Shown: positions 8,533 to 19,003 of the stretch, one piece after another | How positions within the stretch are numbered: the stretch's first letter is position 1 | Layout: each line of letters starts with the position of its first letter | NCBI RefSeq assembly: GCF_030695035.1 | Contig: NZ_JAUYTT010000019.1 | Location: forward strand, 1 to 64,000 | Reading direction: 5' to 3' | DNA length: 64,000 bases | Origin: Frigidibacter sp. | Lineage (GTDB): Bacteria; Pseudomonadota; Alphaproteobacteria; Rhodobacterales; Rhodobacteraceae | The notes under the pieces: model-generated | The model's database searches: none | Told to the model about the DNA's origin: nothing | What the model saw: only the letters and a program-made list of their open reading frames with translations | Made by a program: the position numbers and the translations under genes

Positions 8533-9051
8533 ATGACCATCACCGCCCGCTCCGCCGCCCTCACCGGCTTCGTCCAGACCCTGAAGGCGCTCGACGTCAT
8601 CATCGACAAGACCGTCGAGCAGGCGGCAACCCGCAAGATCGCGCCCGAGGTGCTGCTCGGGGCCCGCCTGGCGCCCGACATGCTGCCGTTTTCGCGCCAG
8701 ATCCAGCTCGCCTGCGATTTCGCCAAGAACGCCGCGGCCCGCCTTGCCGGCGGCGACAACCCCAAGCACCCCGACGACGAGAAGAGCTTCGACGAACTGA
8801 AGGCGCGCATCGCCAAGGTGCTGGCCTTCGTCGAGGGCATCGACGAGGCCGCCTTCGAGGTCGGCGTTTCGCGCGACGTGACGTTCCCGCGCGGCCCGAC
8901 GGCAACCATGACGATGCGTGGCGAGGCCTATCTGACGCGCTTTGCCGTGCCCAACTTCTATTTCCACGCCACCACCGCCTACGCGATCCTGCGCAAGAAC
9001 GGCATCCAGATCGGCAAGCAGGATTTTCTGCTCGGCGTTCTCGACACCTGA
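8533..9051 (+). CDS. DUF1993 family protein
   Basis: A 172-residue soluble protein of the DUF1993 family, predicted to be a four-helix bundle related to DinB-like proteins. Visible family features are the helix rich in LKALDVIIDKTVEQA, the central AFEVGVSRDVTFPRG segment, and the C-terminal NFYFHATTAYAILR with a conserved His. No function is established. The ATG at 8533 has GAGG nine bases upstream. It follows the efp terminator, so it probably has its own promoter. Confidence 0.88.
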   Translation: MTITARSAALTGFVQTLKALDVIIDKTVEQAATRKIAPEVLLGARLAPDMLPFSRQIQLACDFAKNAAARLAGGDNPKHPDDEKSFDELKARIAKVLAFVEGIDEAAFEVGVSRDVTFPRGPTATMTMRGEAYLTRFAVPNFYFHATTAYAILRKNGIQIGKQDFLLGVLDT

Positions 9052-9325
9052 CATGGGCGCCCTTGAAAGCGCCGCATTGCTCTCCCATATGAGGGTCACG
9101 GCGATGTCGAGGGCGTTCCACTGTCCTCCAGCGCTGGAGAAGACGGCCATGAGCTCGAAGTGTGACGCCGGATGTACGCGCACCCTTCAGGACATGGCCG
9201 TTAACGTTTTCAGCCCCGGCTGTTGCTGCCCCCCGCTGTTCCCTGCGATATATCGTCGAGGCTTTGAACGTGCATCGCCGCCGCCGCGACTGTCTTCATC
9301 ATGGGGATGAAGGCGGGAGGGGACG

Positions 9326-10492
9326 ATGGCGGAGCCGAAGGGAGCGGTCTACCTGCGTGCAGGGGGCGCTGAACAATTCCGGAAAGACACGTCGAAGCGC
9401 TTCGCGCGACGCGTCAACAAGACGCTTCTCAGGATCGACGCCGCGCTCCCGCGCTATGCTCTGATTCCGCGCGAGGAGCGTGCCATGCGGACGCAGGGCC
9501 TGCTCGCGCTCATCGCCCTTTGCGACCACTGGCTCAGCGACAAGCAGACCAAGATCGACCAACACGAATCCTTCAGGGCCGCGGCTATTCAGGACCTGCA
9601 CGAAGCGGCGGTGTCGCAACTACGCGGCTTGAACAATTGGGCCAAGGCGAAGACCGCCATGCGCAAGCTGATCCCCAAAGGGTCGATGAAGGGCCATGGA
9701 ACAGCTCCTGTGCGGCTCCTGCAGCAGGAGAACTGGCTCGAGCTACTCGACAAGCATCACCGCCTCGGCCAGGTCCTCAAGAAATACTTCGACGATTGGG
9801 TCCATTCCAACCAAACGTGCTCGTTTTGGGAGTACCTCGACAAGCTCGACCCCGACACCCTGAAGAAGCTGGCCAAAGTCTCGGTGCGTTATGTCGAGGA
9901 TTTGATTTACCGCGACCTGTTCGAGGTCACTTTCGACAATGGGCTGATGCGCTCCCGCATGTCGCCCATCGTCCAGAACATGGCCATCAGCGGGCTTCCG
10001 CGCGCCAACGTCTTCGGAAACGCCGACGACAAGTTGCTCGACACCAGCACATGGCCATCCAATGCTCTGACCAGCGCCTCAGCCGGCTGGGCCGCCTTCG
10101 TGCTCAGCCCGAAGGAGGTGCTCTATGCCGGGATGCATGTGAGCGGGGTCTTTCACCATTCGAGTTTCCTCTGCGGTGCTCCCGTCCTGGCCTCGGGCAT
10201 GATGCGCGTCGAGAACGGCCGCATCCGGGCAATCCATGAGAAGAACGGCCACTACCGCTCGCAGGAGATCCACCTGATGGCCTTCCTCAGGCTGCTCCAG
10301 CGCAAGCTGCCGGGCACGGACTGGCACGATGTCGACTACACGACCTTTGGCGGTACGACGATGACCGTCGGGCAGAAGCTGAACCTGCCACGCAAGCCGG
10401 CTCCGCCGCCGCGGCCCGCCCGCATGGCCCCGCCTCCGCCGCCCCGGCAGGGCAATGTGCGCAACCTGATCAACCGCTTCAATAACAGCTGA
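9326..10492 (+). CDS. Protein with plant-IQM-like HHSSF...GHY domain and proline-rich tail
   Basis: A 388-residue soluble protein with no signal peptide or membrane helix. The N-terminal 200 residues are helical and basic. Residues about 255-320 contain VLYAGMHVSGVFHHSSF (FHHSSF at 276-281), then a Gly-rich turn, VENGRIRAI and NGHYR (GHY at 308-310). From memory this pattern resembles the conserved core of plant IQM calmodulin-binding proteins and scattered bacterial and fungal proteins, where the function is unknown. The C-terminus is a proline-rich linker (PPPRPARMAPPPPP) and a short basic tail. The start has GGGAGGGGA directly upstream. The gene stands alone between DUF1993 and a convergent hydrolase gene. 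Confidence 0.75.
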   Translation: MAEPKGAVYLRAGGAEQFRKDTSKRFARRVNKTLLRIDAALPRYALIPREERAMRTQGLLALIALCDHWLSDKQTKIDQHESFRAAAIQDLHEAAVSQLRGLNNWAKAKTAMRKLIPKGSMKGHGTAPVRLLQQENWLELLDKHHRLGQVLKKYFDDWVHSNQTCSFWEYLDKLDPDTLKKLAKVSVRYVEDLIYRDLFEVTFDNGLMRSRMSPIVQNMAISGLPRANVFGNADDKLLDTSTWPSNALTSASAGWAAFVLSPKEVLYAGMHVSGVFHHSSFLCGAPVLASGMMRVENGRIRAIHEKNGHYRSQEIHLMAFLRLLQRKLPGTDWHDVDYTTFGGTTMTVGQKLNLPRKPAPPPRPARMAPPPPPRQGNVRNLINRFNNS

Positions 10493-10510
10493 GAGGGGAT
10501 CGCCCTCTGC

Positions 10511-11167
10511 TCAGCCCTGCAGAAACGGGTTGTTCGCCCGTTCCTCGCCAAGCGTTCCCGCTGGGCCATGCCCGGGCAGGAACTGCACGTCGTCGCCGAG
10601 CGGCAGCAGCTTGTCCCTGATTCCCGCGATCAGCGTCTCGTGGCTGCCATAGGGAAAATCCGTACGGCCGACCGAGCCGGCGAAGACCGTGTCACCGGCC
10701 AGCAGGAAGCGCAGATCCTTCTGGAAGAAGGTGACATGGCCCGGCGTATGGCCGGGCACATGCAGCACCAAGAAGGCGACGTCGCCGACCTCGACCTCGT
10801 CGCCCTCGGCGAGCCAGCGCGACGGCGTCACCGCCTTCATGTCGAGAATGTCGAAGCGCAAGCCTGAGCTGGGCAGATCATCCAACAGGAACTTGTCGGC
10901 CTCGTGCGGGCCGATGACGGGGATCGAGAGGGTTTCCGCCAGTTGCGTCGCGCCGCCGGCATGGTCGAGATGGCCATGCGTCAGCCAGATCGCCACCGGC
11001 GTGACGCCGATCTCCTTGAGCGCGCCCAGGATCAGCGGGACATCCCCGCCAGGATCGACGATCGCAGCCTGCATGGTCCTCGTGCACCAGAGGATAGAGC
11101 AGTTCTGCTGGAAGGCCGTCACGGGAACGACGGCAATCTGGAGGGGAGGCTGGGGCTGGTCGGTCAC
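10511..11167 (-). CDS. Metallo-beta-lactamase fold hydrolase, glyoxalase II-like
   Basis: A 218-residue protein of the metallo-beta-lactamase superfamily, close to the YcbL/glyoxalase II-type thioester hydrolases. The binuclear zinc motif is THGHLDHAGG. Further ligands are the His in VPGHTPGH, the Asp in LLAGDTVF and the His in LPGHGP. Its short length, without a separate glutathione-binding helical domain, argues for the YcbL type rather than classical GloB. It is cytoplasmic. It lies 55 bases downstream of the small secreted protein gene and may be in the same transcript. Confidence 0.9.
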   Translation of the reverse strand: MTDQPQPPLQIAVVPVTAFQQNCSILWCTRTMQAAIVDPGGDVPLILGALKEIGVTPVAIWLTHGHLDHAGGATQLAETLSIPVIGPHEADKFLLDDLPSSGLRFDILDMKAVTPSRWLAEGDEVEVGDVAFLVLHVPGHTPGHVTFFQKDLRFLLAGDTVFAGSVGRTDFPYGSHETLIAGIRDKLLPLGDDVQFLPGHGPAGTLGEERANNPFLQG

Positions 11168-11222
11168 GGGCGTCTCCGTCGGTGTCAGCGGCAGGGCGCG
11201 GCAGCGCCGCGCCCTTTCGGTC

Positions 11223-11570
11223 TCAGCGCTTGCCGCAACGGCCTGCGATCAGCGCGCGGTAGTCGGCGAGGTCGGAATCCATCGACGCGACGTTCTGCTC
11301 GCGCTCCGCTCGGGCCTGGCAGGTCGCGAAGACGGAGCGCGCGTTCTGCAGGAAGCCGACATGCTCGCGCCAGGTCCGGCACTGTGTCGCCTGATCAGCA
11401 TTGGCGACGGCGGAGAGTCGCGTCTGCTGCCGGCGCAATGCGCCCTCGTTCTGGAAGAGGTCGCGCGAGCAGGTCGCCGGCCGGGCCTGCGCCTCCGCGG
11501 GCTGAGCCGCGGGGAGCAGCACCGCCAGAAAGGCCAGCGTCGCGCAGGCCGCGAGAATCGCCGGCCTCAT
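11223..11570 (-). CDS. Small secreted Cys-containing protein
   Basis: A 115-residue protein with a clear signal peptide (hydrophobic residues about 4-22, AEA cleavage site near residue 27). The mature part is small, helical and charged, with four cysteines (ATCSRD, TQCRTW, ATCQAR and GRCGKR) that could form two disulfides in the periplasm. I recognise no domain. Its start overlaps the fumarase stop by four bases (ATGA), so it is translated from the fumarase mRNA. A functional link to fumarase is not evident. Confidence 0.75.
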   Translation of the reverse strand: MRPAILAACATLAFLAVLLPAAQPAEAQARPATCSRDLFQNEGALRRQQTRLSAVANADQATQCRTWREHVGFLQNARSVFATCQARAEREQNVASMDSDLADYRALIAGRCGKR

Positions 11571-13195
11571 CCGAGGTTTAGCTCCTTGAAGAAGTCGTTG
11601 CCCTTGTCGTCGATGACGATGAAGGCCGGGAAATCCTCGACCTCGATGCGCCAGACCGCTTCCATGCCGAGTTCGGGATATTCGAGCACCTCGACCTTGC
11701 GGATGCAGTCCTGCGCCAGCCGGGCGGCCGGGCCGCCGATCGAGCCGAGATAGAACCCGCCATGGGTCTTGCAGGCTTCCCGAACCGCCGCAGACCTGTT
11801 GCCCTTGGCGAGCATCACCATCGAGCCGCCGAAGGACTGGAACTGGTCGACGAAGGAATCCATCCGCCCCGCGGTGGTCGGCCCGAAGGAACCCGAGGCC
11901 ATGCCGTCGGGCGTCTTGGCCGGGCCAGCGTAATAGACTGGGTGGTTCTTGAGATAGTCGGGCATGCCCTGCCCGCTTTCGAGGCGCTCGCGGATCTTGG
12001 CATGGGCCGAATCGCGGGCGACGATGATGGTGCCGGTGAGCGAGAGGCGGGTTTTCACCGGATACTTCGTCAGGGTCGCCAGAATCTCGCTCATCGGCCG
12101 GTTGAGATCGACCTTCACCACATCGCCCCCCAGCGAGGCGTCCTCGACCTCGGGCAGGTACTTCGACGGATCGGTCTCCAGCGCCTCCAGGAAGATGCCG
12201 TCCCGCGTGATCTTGCCCTTGGCCTGGCGGTCGGCCGAGCAGGAGACGCCCAGCCCGATCGGCAGCGAGGCGCCATGGCGAGGCAGGCGGATGACGCGCA
12301 CGTCATGGCAGAAATACTTGCCGCCGAACTGCGCGCCGACGCCGAGCGACTGCGTCAGCTTGTGGACCTCCTCCTCCATGGCGAGGTCGCGGAAGGCGTG
12401 GCCGCTGGCTGAGCCTTCCGTCGGCAGCGCGTCGAGATATTTCGTCGAGGCGAGCTTGACCGTCTTCAGGTTCTGCTCGGCCGAGGTGCCGCCGATGACG
12501 ATGGCAAGGTGATAGGGCGGGCAGGCGGCGGTGCCCAGCGTCAGGATCTTCTCCTTCAGGAAGGCCATCATCCGGTCCTTCGTGAGGAGCGACGGAGTCG
12601 CCTGGAAGAGGAAGGTTTTGTTGGCCGAGCCTCCGCCCTTGGCGACGAAGAGGAACTTGTAGGCGTCCTCGCCATGGCCCTTGCCCTCGGCGTAAATGTC
12701 GATCTGCGCCGGCAGGTTGGTGGCCGTGTTCTTCTCCTCGAACATCGACAGGGCTGCGACCTGCGAATAGCGCAGATTGCGCTTGAAATAGGCGTCGGCG
12801 ACGCCCTCGCCGAGCGCCTGCTCGTCCTCGCCTTCGGTCCAGACGAGGCGGCCCTTCTTGCCCATGATGATGGCCGTGCCCGTATCCTGGCACATGGGCA
12901 GCACGCCGCCGGCGGCGATGTTGGCGTTCTTGAGCAGATCATAGGCGACGAACTTGTCGTTCGAGGTCGCCTCGGGATCGTCCAGGATCTTGCCGAGCTG
13001 CGCGAGATGGCCCGGCCGCAGCAGATGATTGATGTCGATGAAGGCCTGCTCGCTGAGGCGCCGGATCGCCTCGCGGGAGACGCTCAGAACTTCGCGGTCG
13101 CCGAGCTTCGCCACCGAGACCCCTTCGCTGCCGAGCGAGCGATAGGGCGTGCTGTCCTCTCCGAGAGGAAAGAGGTCGACATGGGTATAGGCCAT
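11567..13195 (-). CDS. fumA: Class I fumarate hydratase (4Fe-4S)
   Basis: Iron-sulfur fumarase interconverting fumarate and L-malate in the TCA cycle. The 542-residue protein has the N-terminal catalytic domain with cluster-ligand cysteines in [15 protein letters not shown] and TAACPPYH. The C-terminal swivelling domain carries TTAGRMDSF. Length matches FumA/FumB. The ATG at 13195 (MAYTHVDLF) has GGAG eight bases upstream and is preferred over the in-frame GTG at 13204. The oxygen-labile class I type is common in Rhizobiales. Confidence 0.94.
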   Translation of the reverse strand: MAYTHVDLFPLGEDSTPYRSLGSEGVSVAKLGDREVLSVSREAIRRLSEQAFIDINHLLRPGHLAQLGKILDDPEATSNDKFVAYDLLKNANIAAGGVLPMCQDTGTAIIMGKKGRLVWTEGEDEQALGEGVADAYFKRNLRYSQVAALSMFEEKNTATNLPAQIDIYAEGKGHGEDAYKFLFVAKGGGSANKTFLFQATPSLLTKDRMMAFLKEKILTLGTAACPPYHLAIVIGGTSAEQNLKTVKLASTKYLDALPTEGSASGHAFRDLAMEEEVHKLTQSLGVGAQFGGKYFCHDVRVIRLPRHGASLPIGLGVSCSADRQAKGKITRDGIFLEALETDPSKYLPEVEDASLGGDVVKVDLNRPMSEILATLTKYPVKTRLSLTGTIIVARDSAHAKIRERLESGQGMPDYLKNHPVYYAGPAKTPDGMASGSFGPTTAGRMDSFVDQFQSFGGSMVMLAKGNRSAAVREACKTHGGFYLGSIGGPAARLAQDCIRKVEVLEYPELGMEAVWRIEVEDFPAFIVIDDKGNDFFKELNLG

Positions 13196-13346
13196 CGGCG
13201 GCACTCCGGCATGGAACGGTTTCCCCGGACCGGTGGGGAAGAGGGCTGGCGGGATCGCATAACCGATGTTGCGATCTGGTCAAATGCAAGAGAGCGCGAA
13301 GGTTTGAAACGACAGCGCCGGCCCGTGCGAACCGCGCGGCCGCAGT

Positions 13347-13808
13347 TCAGGCCGCCTGGGCGGCCGAATCCGCCAGGATGGCGTAGATCGCAGCGGGATC
13401 GCGGACGCTGCGGATCTGTTCCAGAACCGTCTGGTTGCGCAGCACGCGCGCGACGCGGGCGAGCGCCTTGAGATGGTCGGCGCCAGCGCCTTCGGGCGCG
13501 ATCAGGACGAAGATGATGTCGACCGGCTGCCCGTCGAGCGCGTCGAAATCGAACGGCTTGTCAGCACGGGCGAACAGCCCGACCAGCCGATCGATGCCCG
13601 GCATACGACCATGAGGGATCGCGATGCCGTCGCCGATTCCGGTGGAGCCCAGGCGTTCACGCTGCAGCAGCGCCTCATAGAGATCGCGCTCTGTCAGCCC
13701 GGTAAGACGCGCCGCGTGCTGGGCCAGTTCCAGCAGCGCCTGCTTCTTGCCGTTGGCCCGCAGCGGCGAAATCACCGCCGCGGGAGTCAGGAGATCGGTC
13801 AGCGTCAT
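13347..13808 (-). CDS. ptsN: Nitrogen-PTS EIIA protein PtsN
   Basis: Cytoplasmic EIIA-Ntr, phosphorylated by the PtsP/NPr phosphorelay and acting as a regulator of potassium and nitrogen balance rather than sugar uptake. The 153-residue protein carries the phosphorylatable histidine at position 66 in IAIPHGR. It is the last gene of the conserved cluster lptC-lptA-lptB-rpoN-hpf-ptsN and lies 86 bases past hpf. Confidence 0.94.
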   Translation of the reverse strand: MTLTDLLTPAAVISPLRANGKKQALLELAQHAARLTGLTERDLYEALLQRERLGSTGIGDGIAIPHGRMPGIDRLVGLFARADKPFDFDALDGQPVDIIFVLIAPEGAGADHLKALARVARVLRNQTVLEQIRSVRDPAAIYAILADSAAQAA

Positions 13809-13894
13809 GCGCTAGTCCATGCATGTCCCATGCCGCCCTCGACGAGACTTTGCGGCCGGGCCCAGGTTGCGGCCCGCGCGATAGCCTGCGGAAC

Positions 13895-14482
13895 CTACGA
13901 CAGCGAAGCCGGCGGATCGATCCACCCGATATTGCCGTCGCGGCGGCGGTATACGACGTTCATCCGGCCATTGCCAGCATGCCGGAAGATCACCACCGGG
14001 GCTCCCGTCAGATCGAGCTCGGCGACGGCGTCGCCGACGGTCAGAATATGCAGCGATTTGGTCGATTCGGCGACGATCACCGGGTTATCGCCGGCATCAT
14101 CCAGATCGATCTCCTCGATCTCCTCATCGGGAGCGGCGATCACATAGCTGGGGATTTCGACGCCGGGCTCGCGACCATTGGCGCTCGCCGAGCGGTCCTT
14201 GAGCCGCCGCTTGTAGCGACGCAAGCGCTTCTCGATGCGCTCGGCCATCTTGTCGAGGCTGGCATAGGCGTCATGCGCCGTCCCCGAGGCTTCGAGCGTG
14301 ATGCCGGAGGACAGATGCAGCACGCCGTCCGTCTTGAAGGCCGTGCCGTCCTTGCCGACGGTGACATGCCCCTGATAGCCGCCTTCGTAGTATTTGCTGA
14401 GAGCGGCAGCGACGCGGGCCTCGGCCTGGCCGCGGAGGGCCTCGCCGACATCGAGGTTCTTGCCGGAGATTCGCAAGCTCAT
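13895..14482 (-). CDS. hpf: Long-form ribosome hibernation promoting factor
   Basis: Binds the small subunit decoding region and promotes 100S ribosome dimers in stationary phase. The 195-residue protein is the long form. Residues 1-100 are the RaiA/YfiA fold (SLRISGKNLDVGEALR, then RIEKRLRRYKRRLKD). The C-terminal domain, with VVIFRHAGNGRMNVVYRR, mediates dimerisation. The ATG at 14482 is chosen over one 24 bases upstream because it has GGGGAAG at good spacing. It sits between rpoN and ptsN. Confidence 0.93.
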   Translation of the reverse strand: MSLRISGKNLDVGEALRGQAEARVAAALSKYYEGGYQGHVTVGKDGTAFKTDGVLHLSSGITLEASGTAHDAYASLDKMAERIEKRLRRYKRRLKDRSASANGREPGVEIPSYVIAAPDEEIEEIDLDDAGDNPVIVAESTKSLHILTVGDAVAELDLTGAPVVIFRHAGNGRMNVVYRRRDGNIGWIDPPASLS

Positions 14483-14600
14483 GGAGTGCTTCCCCTTGTC
14501 AGTCACGGCCGGGAGATCGGCCGTCTTCGGGAGCTAAGAACTGGCCACCAGGTATGTCAATGATAAGGCCGCAACGGCCGGCCGCGCCCTGGCCTTCGCC

Positions 14601-16130
14601 TCAGCGGCTGCCCATCGCCATGGCGACCTTCTCGCGACGGCGTTCCATCGAGGACGGGATTCGCAGCGATTCGCGGTACTTCGCGACGGTGCGCCGGGCG
14701 ATGTCGATGCCGCCCTCCTTCAACCGCGCCACGATCGCGTCGTCGGAGAGCACATCGGCCGGGGCCTCGTCGTCGATCATCTGGCGGATGCGGAAGCGCA
14801 CGGCCTCGGCCGAATGAGCCTCGCCATAGCCGGTGGCGGCGATCGCGGCCGAGAAGAAGTACTTCATCTCGAAGACGCCGCGCGAGCAGATCAGATATTT
14901 GTTCGAGGTGACGCGCGAGACCGTCGATTCATGCATGCCGATCGCGTCGGCCACGGTCTTCAGATTGAGCGGGCGCAGATGCTCGACACCATGGGCGAAG
15001 AAGCCGTCCTGCTGGCGCACGATCTCGCTTGCCACCTTCAGGATCGTGCGGGCGCGCTGCTCGAGCGAGCGCGTCAGCCAGTTCGCCGTCTGCAGGCATT
15101 CGGCGATGAAGGCCTTGTCCTCATGGCTGCGCGCGGCGCTCGACACGCGCGCATGATAGGTCTGGTTGATCAGCACGCGTGGCAGCGTGTCCGGGTTCAG
15201 ATCGACGAGCCACGAGCCGTCCGGCGCCGCTCGGATGAAGACGTCGGGCACGACCGTCTCGGCCGTCGAGCCGCCATAGCCGCGCCCGGGCTTGGGATCG
15301 AGCCGCCGGATCTCGGCGACCATATCGGCAATATCCTCGTCATCGACGCCGCAGAGGCGCTTGAGCGCGGCGAAATCGCGCTTGGCGACGAGATGGAGAT
15401 TGGCAACGAGGGTCTGCATGGCCGGATCGAAACGATCGCGGTCGCGCAGCTGGATCGACAGGCACTCGCAGACGTCGCGCGCCGCGACGCCGGAGGGCTC
15501 GAAGCTCTGGACGATGCTCAGGACGCTCTCGACCCGCGCCAGCGTCACGCCGAGCCGCTCCGCGATGTCGGCGAGGGGCTCGCCGAGATAGCCGGCGTCA
15601 TCGACGGCATCGATCAGATGGCGGCCGATCAGGCGGTCGGCGGGGTCCTGTACGGCGAGATCGAGCTGCGCGCCGAGATGCTCGTGCAGGGAGGCTTCCG
15701 CCGTGAGGCTGCTTTCGAATCCGTCAGGCCCCTCCTCGAAGGACCCGCCCGAACCGCCATAGGCGCCGCCGATGATGGGCAGGCTGTCGGCACCGCTGGT
15801 GTCGAGCCGCGCCACGGTCGGCTGCTCGCCCTGGAAGACGTTGTCGAGCCCGGTGCCCAGCCGGTTCTCCATGCCTTCCTGGCTGTTGAGGCTCTCTGCC
15901 CGCTCAAAGCTCTCGGCGTCGGCGGCATGGATATTGTCGCCGCCATTGAGCTGCAGCGGACCCTCGGAGGTGTCATCGCGCTCCAGCAGCGGATTGCGCT
16001 CGAGCTCGCCCTCGACGAAATTCTGAAGTTCGAGATGCGACAACTGCAGAAGTTTGATCGCCTGCAGCAGCTGCGGCGTCATCACCAGGGACTGGCCCTG
16101 GCGCAACTCCATGCGCGGCATCATCGCCAT
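14601..16130 (-). CDS. rpoN: RNA polymerase sigma-54 factor
   Basis: Sigma factor for -24/-12 promoters of nitrogen, transport and motility genes, active with AAA+ activators. The 509-residue protein has the Gln/Leu-rich region I at the N-terminus (RQGQSLVMTPQLLQAIKLLQ), an acidic region II, the core-binding region and helix-turn-helix (ESTVSRVTSNKYL). The RpoN box ARRTVAKYRE lies close to the C-terminus. A sigma-70 promoter sits 54-89 bases upstream. lptB precedes it in the usual order. Confidence 0.96.
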   Translation of the reverse strand: MAMMPRMELRQGQSLVMTPQLLQAIKLLQLSHLELQNFVEGELERNPLLERDDTSEGPLQLNGGDNIHAADAESFERAESLNSQEGMENRLGTGLDNVFQGEQPTVARLDTSGADSLPIIGGAYGGSGGSFEEGPDGFESSLTAEASLHEHLGAQLDLAVQDPADRLIGRHLIDAVDDAGYLGEPLADIAERLGVTLARVESVLSIVQSFEPSGVAARDVCECLSIQLRDRDRFDPAMQTLVANLHLVAKRDFAALKRLCGVDDEDIADMVAEIRRLDPKPGRGYGGSTAETVVPDVFIRAAPDGSWLVDLNPDTLPRVLINQTYHARVSSAARSHEDKAFIAECLQTANWLTRSLEQRARTILKVASEIVRQQDGFFAHGVEHLRPLNLKTVADAIGMHESTVSRVTSNKYLICSRGVFEMKYFFSAAIAATGYGEAHSAEAVRFRIRQMIDDEAPADVLSDDAIVARLKEGGIDIARRTVAKYRESLRIPSSMERRREKVAMAMGSR

Positions 16131-16190
16131 ACGCTCGCGACCTTCCCCTGCCAGCGCGCCGGGATCGGCACACTTCTTGCTTTGAGATGA

Positions 16191-16219
16191 AGCCTATCGC
16201 CGTCGAAGCGACGCGTCAA
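16191..16219 (-). promoter_or_regulatory. Candidate sigma-70 promoter of rpoN
   Basis: On the minus strand TTGACG (16219-16214) and TAGGCT (16196-16191) are separated by exactly 17 bases. Transcription would start near 16184, about 54 bases ahead of the rpoN start, within the 281-base gap after lptB. No terminator-like hairpin is visible in that gap. Confidence 0.45.
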
Positions 16220-16411
16220 AGCCCTTGGCTCTGCAATGAGCGGAGAGGTTAATGCGCTGCAGCAAATCTTCGCAAGCGCAAAAAATTGGGCTCCCAGGCC
16301 AGACCGCGGCGCAATCGGGCGCCGGCGCGACGGACATTCGATTGCGCCCGCACCGACCCTGACTGGACGATGTCGAAGCGCGGCCCGGAAGGCTCACGCG
16401 CCCGAGTGATA

Positions 16412-17275
<864 letters not shown>

Positions 17276-17368
17276 GTCGGAGATCGTCACAGCGAAGGAT
17301 CGCGCCTGTTCTGGAGAGAAGGTAGGCATGAGCCCAGCCGGCGCGCCGGGGGCCGAGCCGAGCGGGGC

Positions 17369-18103
17369 TCAGTTGGTCGGCGTGGCCGGCTTGGCGCCCG
17401 CAGCGGGTTTGCCGGGTTCGGCCGCGTTGGGAACGAAGAACCCCTGCACGCGACCGCCCTTGTTGGTCTCGACATTGGCGATGCCGGTGACGGTGTTGTA
17501 GGTCAGCTTTTCGCCCCGGGTGATGTTGGGACCGTCATTGAGCGCCACGTTGCCGGTCATGATGACCTGATTGTTGGCACGGTCGAACACCGCATTGTCG
17601 GAGGTCGCGGCCTGGGTCTTCGAGACCACGGTGACAGGCCCCTTGCATTCGATGCGCTTGATCGAGCTGTCGCCCGACTGGCCGGGCGCGCCTGCGGGCG
17701 CGGCCGGCGCCGTCGCGGCAGGCGTGGCAGGCTTGGCTCCGGCGGCGCCCGGACCGCCGCGGCCCTCGTAGAACACGGTCATGATCGAGCAGCGTACGGT
17801 GGTCTCGCCCTGAACGGCGACGACATTGCCGCTGAAGACGGCGCGATTGTCCTTGTCGAGCACGTCCAACTTGTCGGCGTCGATCTTGATCGGCTCCTTG
17901 CTGTCGCCCCCAAGGCCGCCGAGCGGCGAACCGGCGGCGGCGCCACCGCGGTTGCGTCCTTGCGCCAGCGCATCCTGCGGCAGGACGGCGAGCAAGAGCG
18001 TGGCCAGCGCCGCAAGCGTGGCAAGCGGGCGAGACGCACCGGCGAGGCGGGCCAAGCCGGAGGCGTTGAGGCTGGAGCGGTTCATGGTGCCCTGCATTGT
18101 CAC
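17369..18103 (-). CDS. lptA: LPS transport periplasmic protein LptA (OstA family)
   Basis: Periplasmic beta-jelly-roll protein that forms the bridge carrying LPS from LptC to LptD. The 244-residue precursor has a signal peptide (hydrophobic residues about 24-44, cleavage after ALA near 47). The OstA/LptA core includes IKIDADKLDVLDKDN and later GPNITRGEKLTYN. A Pro/Ala-rich low-complexity insert interrupts the core, an extension seen in alphaproteobacterial LptA. The start is a GTG at 18103, overlapping the lptC stop by four bases (GTGA). Confidence 0.88.
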   Translation of the reverse strand: MTMQGTMNRSSLNASGLARLAGASRPLATLAALATLLLAVLPQDALAQGRNRGGAAAGSPLGGLGGDSKEPIKIDADKLDVLDKDNRAVFSGNVVAVQGETTVRCSIMTVFYEGRGGPGAAGAKPATPAATAPAAPAGAPGQSGDSSIKRIECKGPVTVVSKTQAATSDNAVFDRANNQVIMTGNVALNDGPNITRGEKLTYNTVTGIANVETNKGGRVQGFFVPNAAEPGKPAAGAKPATPTN

Positions 18104-18900
18104 TGTCCGGTCCCGTTAGGCTTGTTGCCCGCCGACGCGGCCTCGGCTGCGGGGGGAGACGCCGACCGCAACAACTCCAGCTGCGGCGTACTGCCTTCGC
18201 GCTCAGGGCCCGCGATCGTCCCGGCCGGCGCATTGGGAATGTACGCGCGAACGCGGCCCTGGAACGCGATCAGCGCGCCGTTGTCCTTGACGTCGAGCGA
18301 GTCGGCGTCGACCGTGGTGGTGCCGAGGACGACCTTGACCGGCTCCTTAGAGACGACCGTGCCGCCCTTGAAGTCGATATCGGCCGTCCGCATCCGGATG
18401 TCGTAGCCGCCTTCGGTCTTAACCCGGACGTCGTCGACGAGCCGCAGCTTTTCCTTCTGCGTGTCGAACAGGCCGGTTTTGGCGTTCACCGTCACCCAGC
18501 CCTCGCGCTCCATCTGCAGCCGCGCCGTCAGCGTTTGCAGCTCGACCTGCGTGGGATTGCGGATTTCCTGAAGCGCGGCCTCGGCCGTGACCTCATAAGG
18601 GCGGTTGTCCTTGCGAAACCCCGACAGCCGCGGCGTATCCATTTTCACCTTGCCGCCGGAGATGCCGACGGCGCCGAGCGACACACTGGCGATCCCCCGC
18701 AGCGGGTTCATGAAGGGCGCCACGATCAGGGCCAGCACCGCCACGACGGCGCCAACGGGAATGGCGCGGCGCAGGAACCGCACGAGCATGGTGTGCCGGC
18801 GTGCGGAGCCGAAGGCCGCCCGACGGCGCGCCAGGCTCCTGGCCTCCGTTCGCCCGTCGGGGGGGGCGGCCCAGTCACTGGATGTCATTGCCACAGTCAT
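18100..18900 (-). CDS. lptC: LPS export system protein LptC
   Basis: Single-span inner-membrane protein that receives LPS from LptBFG and passes it to LptA. The 266-residue protein has a basic cytoplasmic N-terminus, one transmembrane helix (AIPVGAVVAVLALIVAPF) and an OstA-like periplasmic domain with TADIDFKGGTVVSKEPVKV. The ATG at 18900 (MTVAMTSSD) is chosen because GGAG lies just upstream; other in-frame ATGs exist at 18987 and 18888. It is the first of the lptC-lptA-lptB run and lies 103 bases past rnd. Confidence 0.85.
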   Translation of the reverse strand: MTVAMTSSDWAAPPDGRTEARSLARRRAAFGSARRHTMLVRFLRRAIPVGAVVAVLALIVAPFMNPLRGIASVSLGAVGISGGKVKMDTPRLSGFRKDNRPYEVTAEAALQEIRNPTQVELQTLTARLQMEREGWVTVNAKTGLFDTQKEKLRLVDDVRVKTEGGYDIRMRTADIDFKGGTVVSKEPVKVVLGTTTVDADSLDVKDNGALIAFQGRVRAYIPNAPAGTIAGPEREGSTPQLELLRSASPPAAEAASAGNKPNGTGQ

Positions 18901-19003
18901 GCTCCGCGCAATGGCAGTCGCTAACGGCTTTTTCGTGTCATCCGGCACGCGCCCCCGCGCCGACGACCGACCGTCAGACTGACGCAAGACAGCTTAGAAA
19001 TTG

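Noticed and set aside
11194-11214. 9-bp GC stem between the small secreted protein gene and the MBL hydrolase gene
   Set aside because: No T-tract on the minus strand, where the genes are read, so not called a terminator; it may be a chance GC palindrome.
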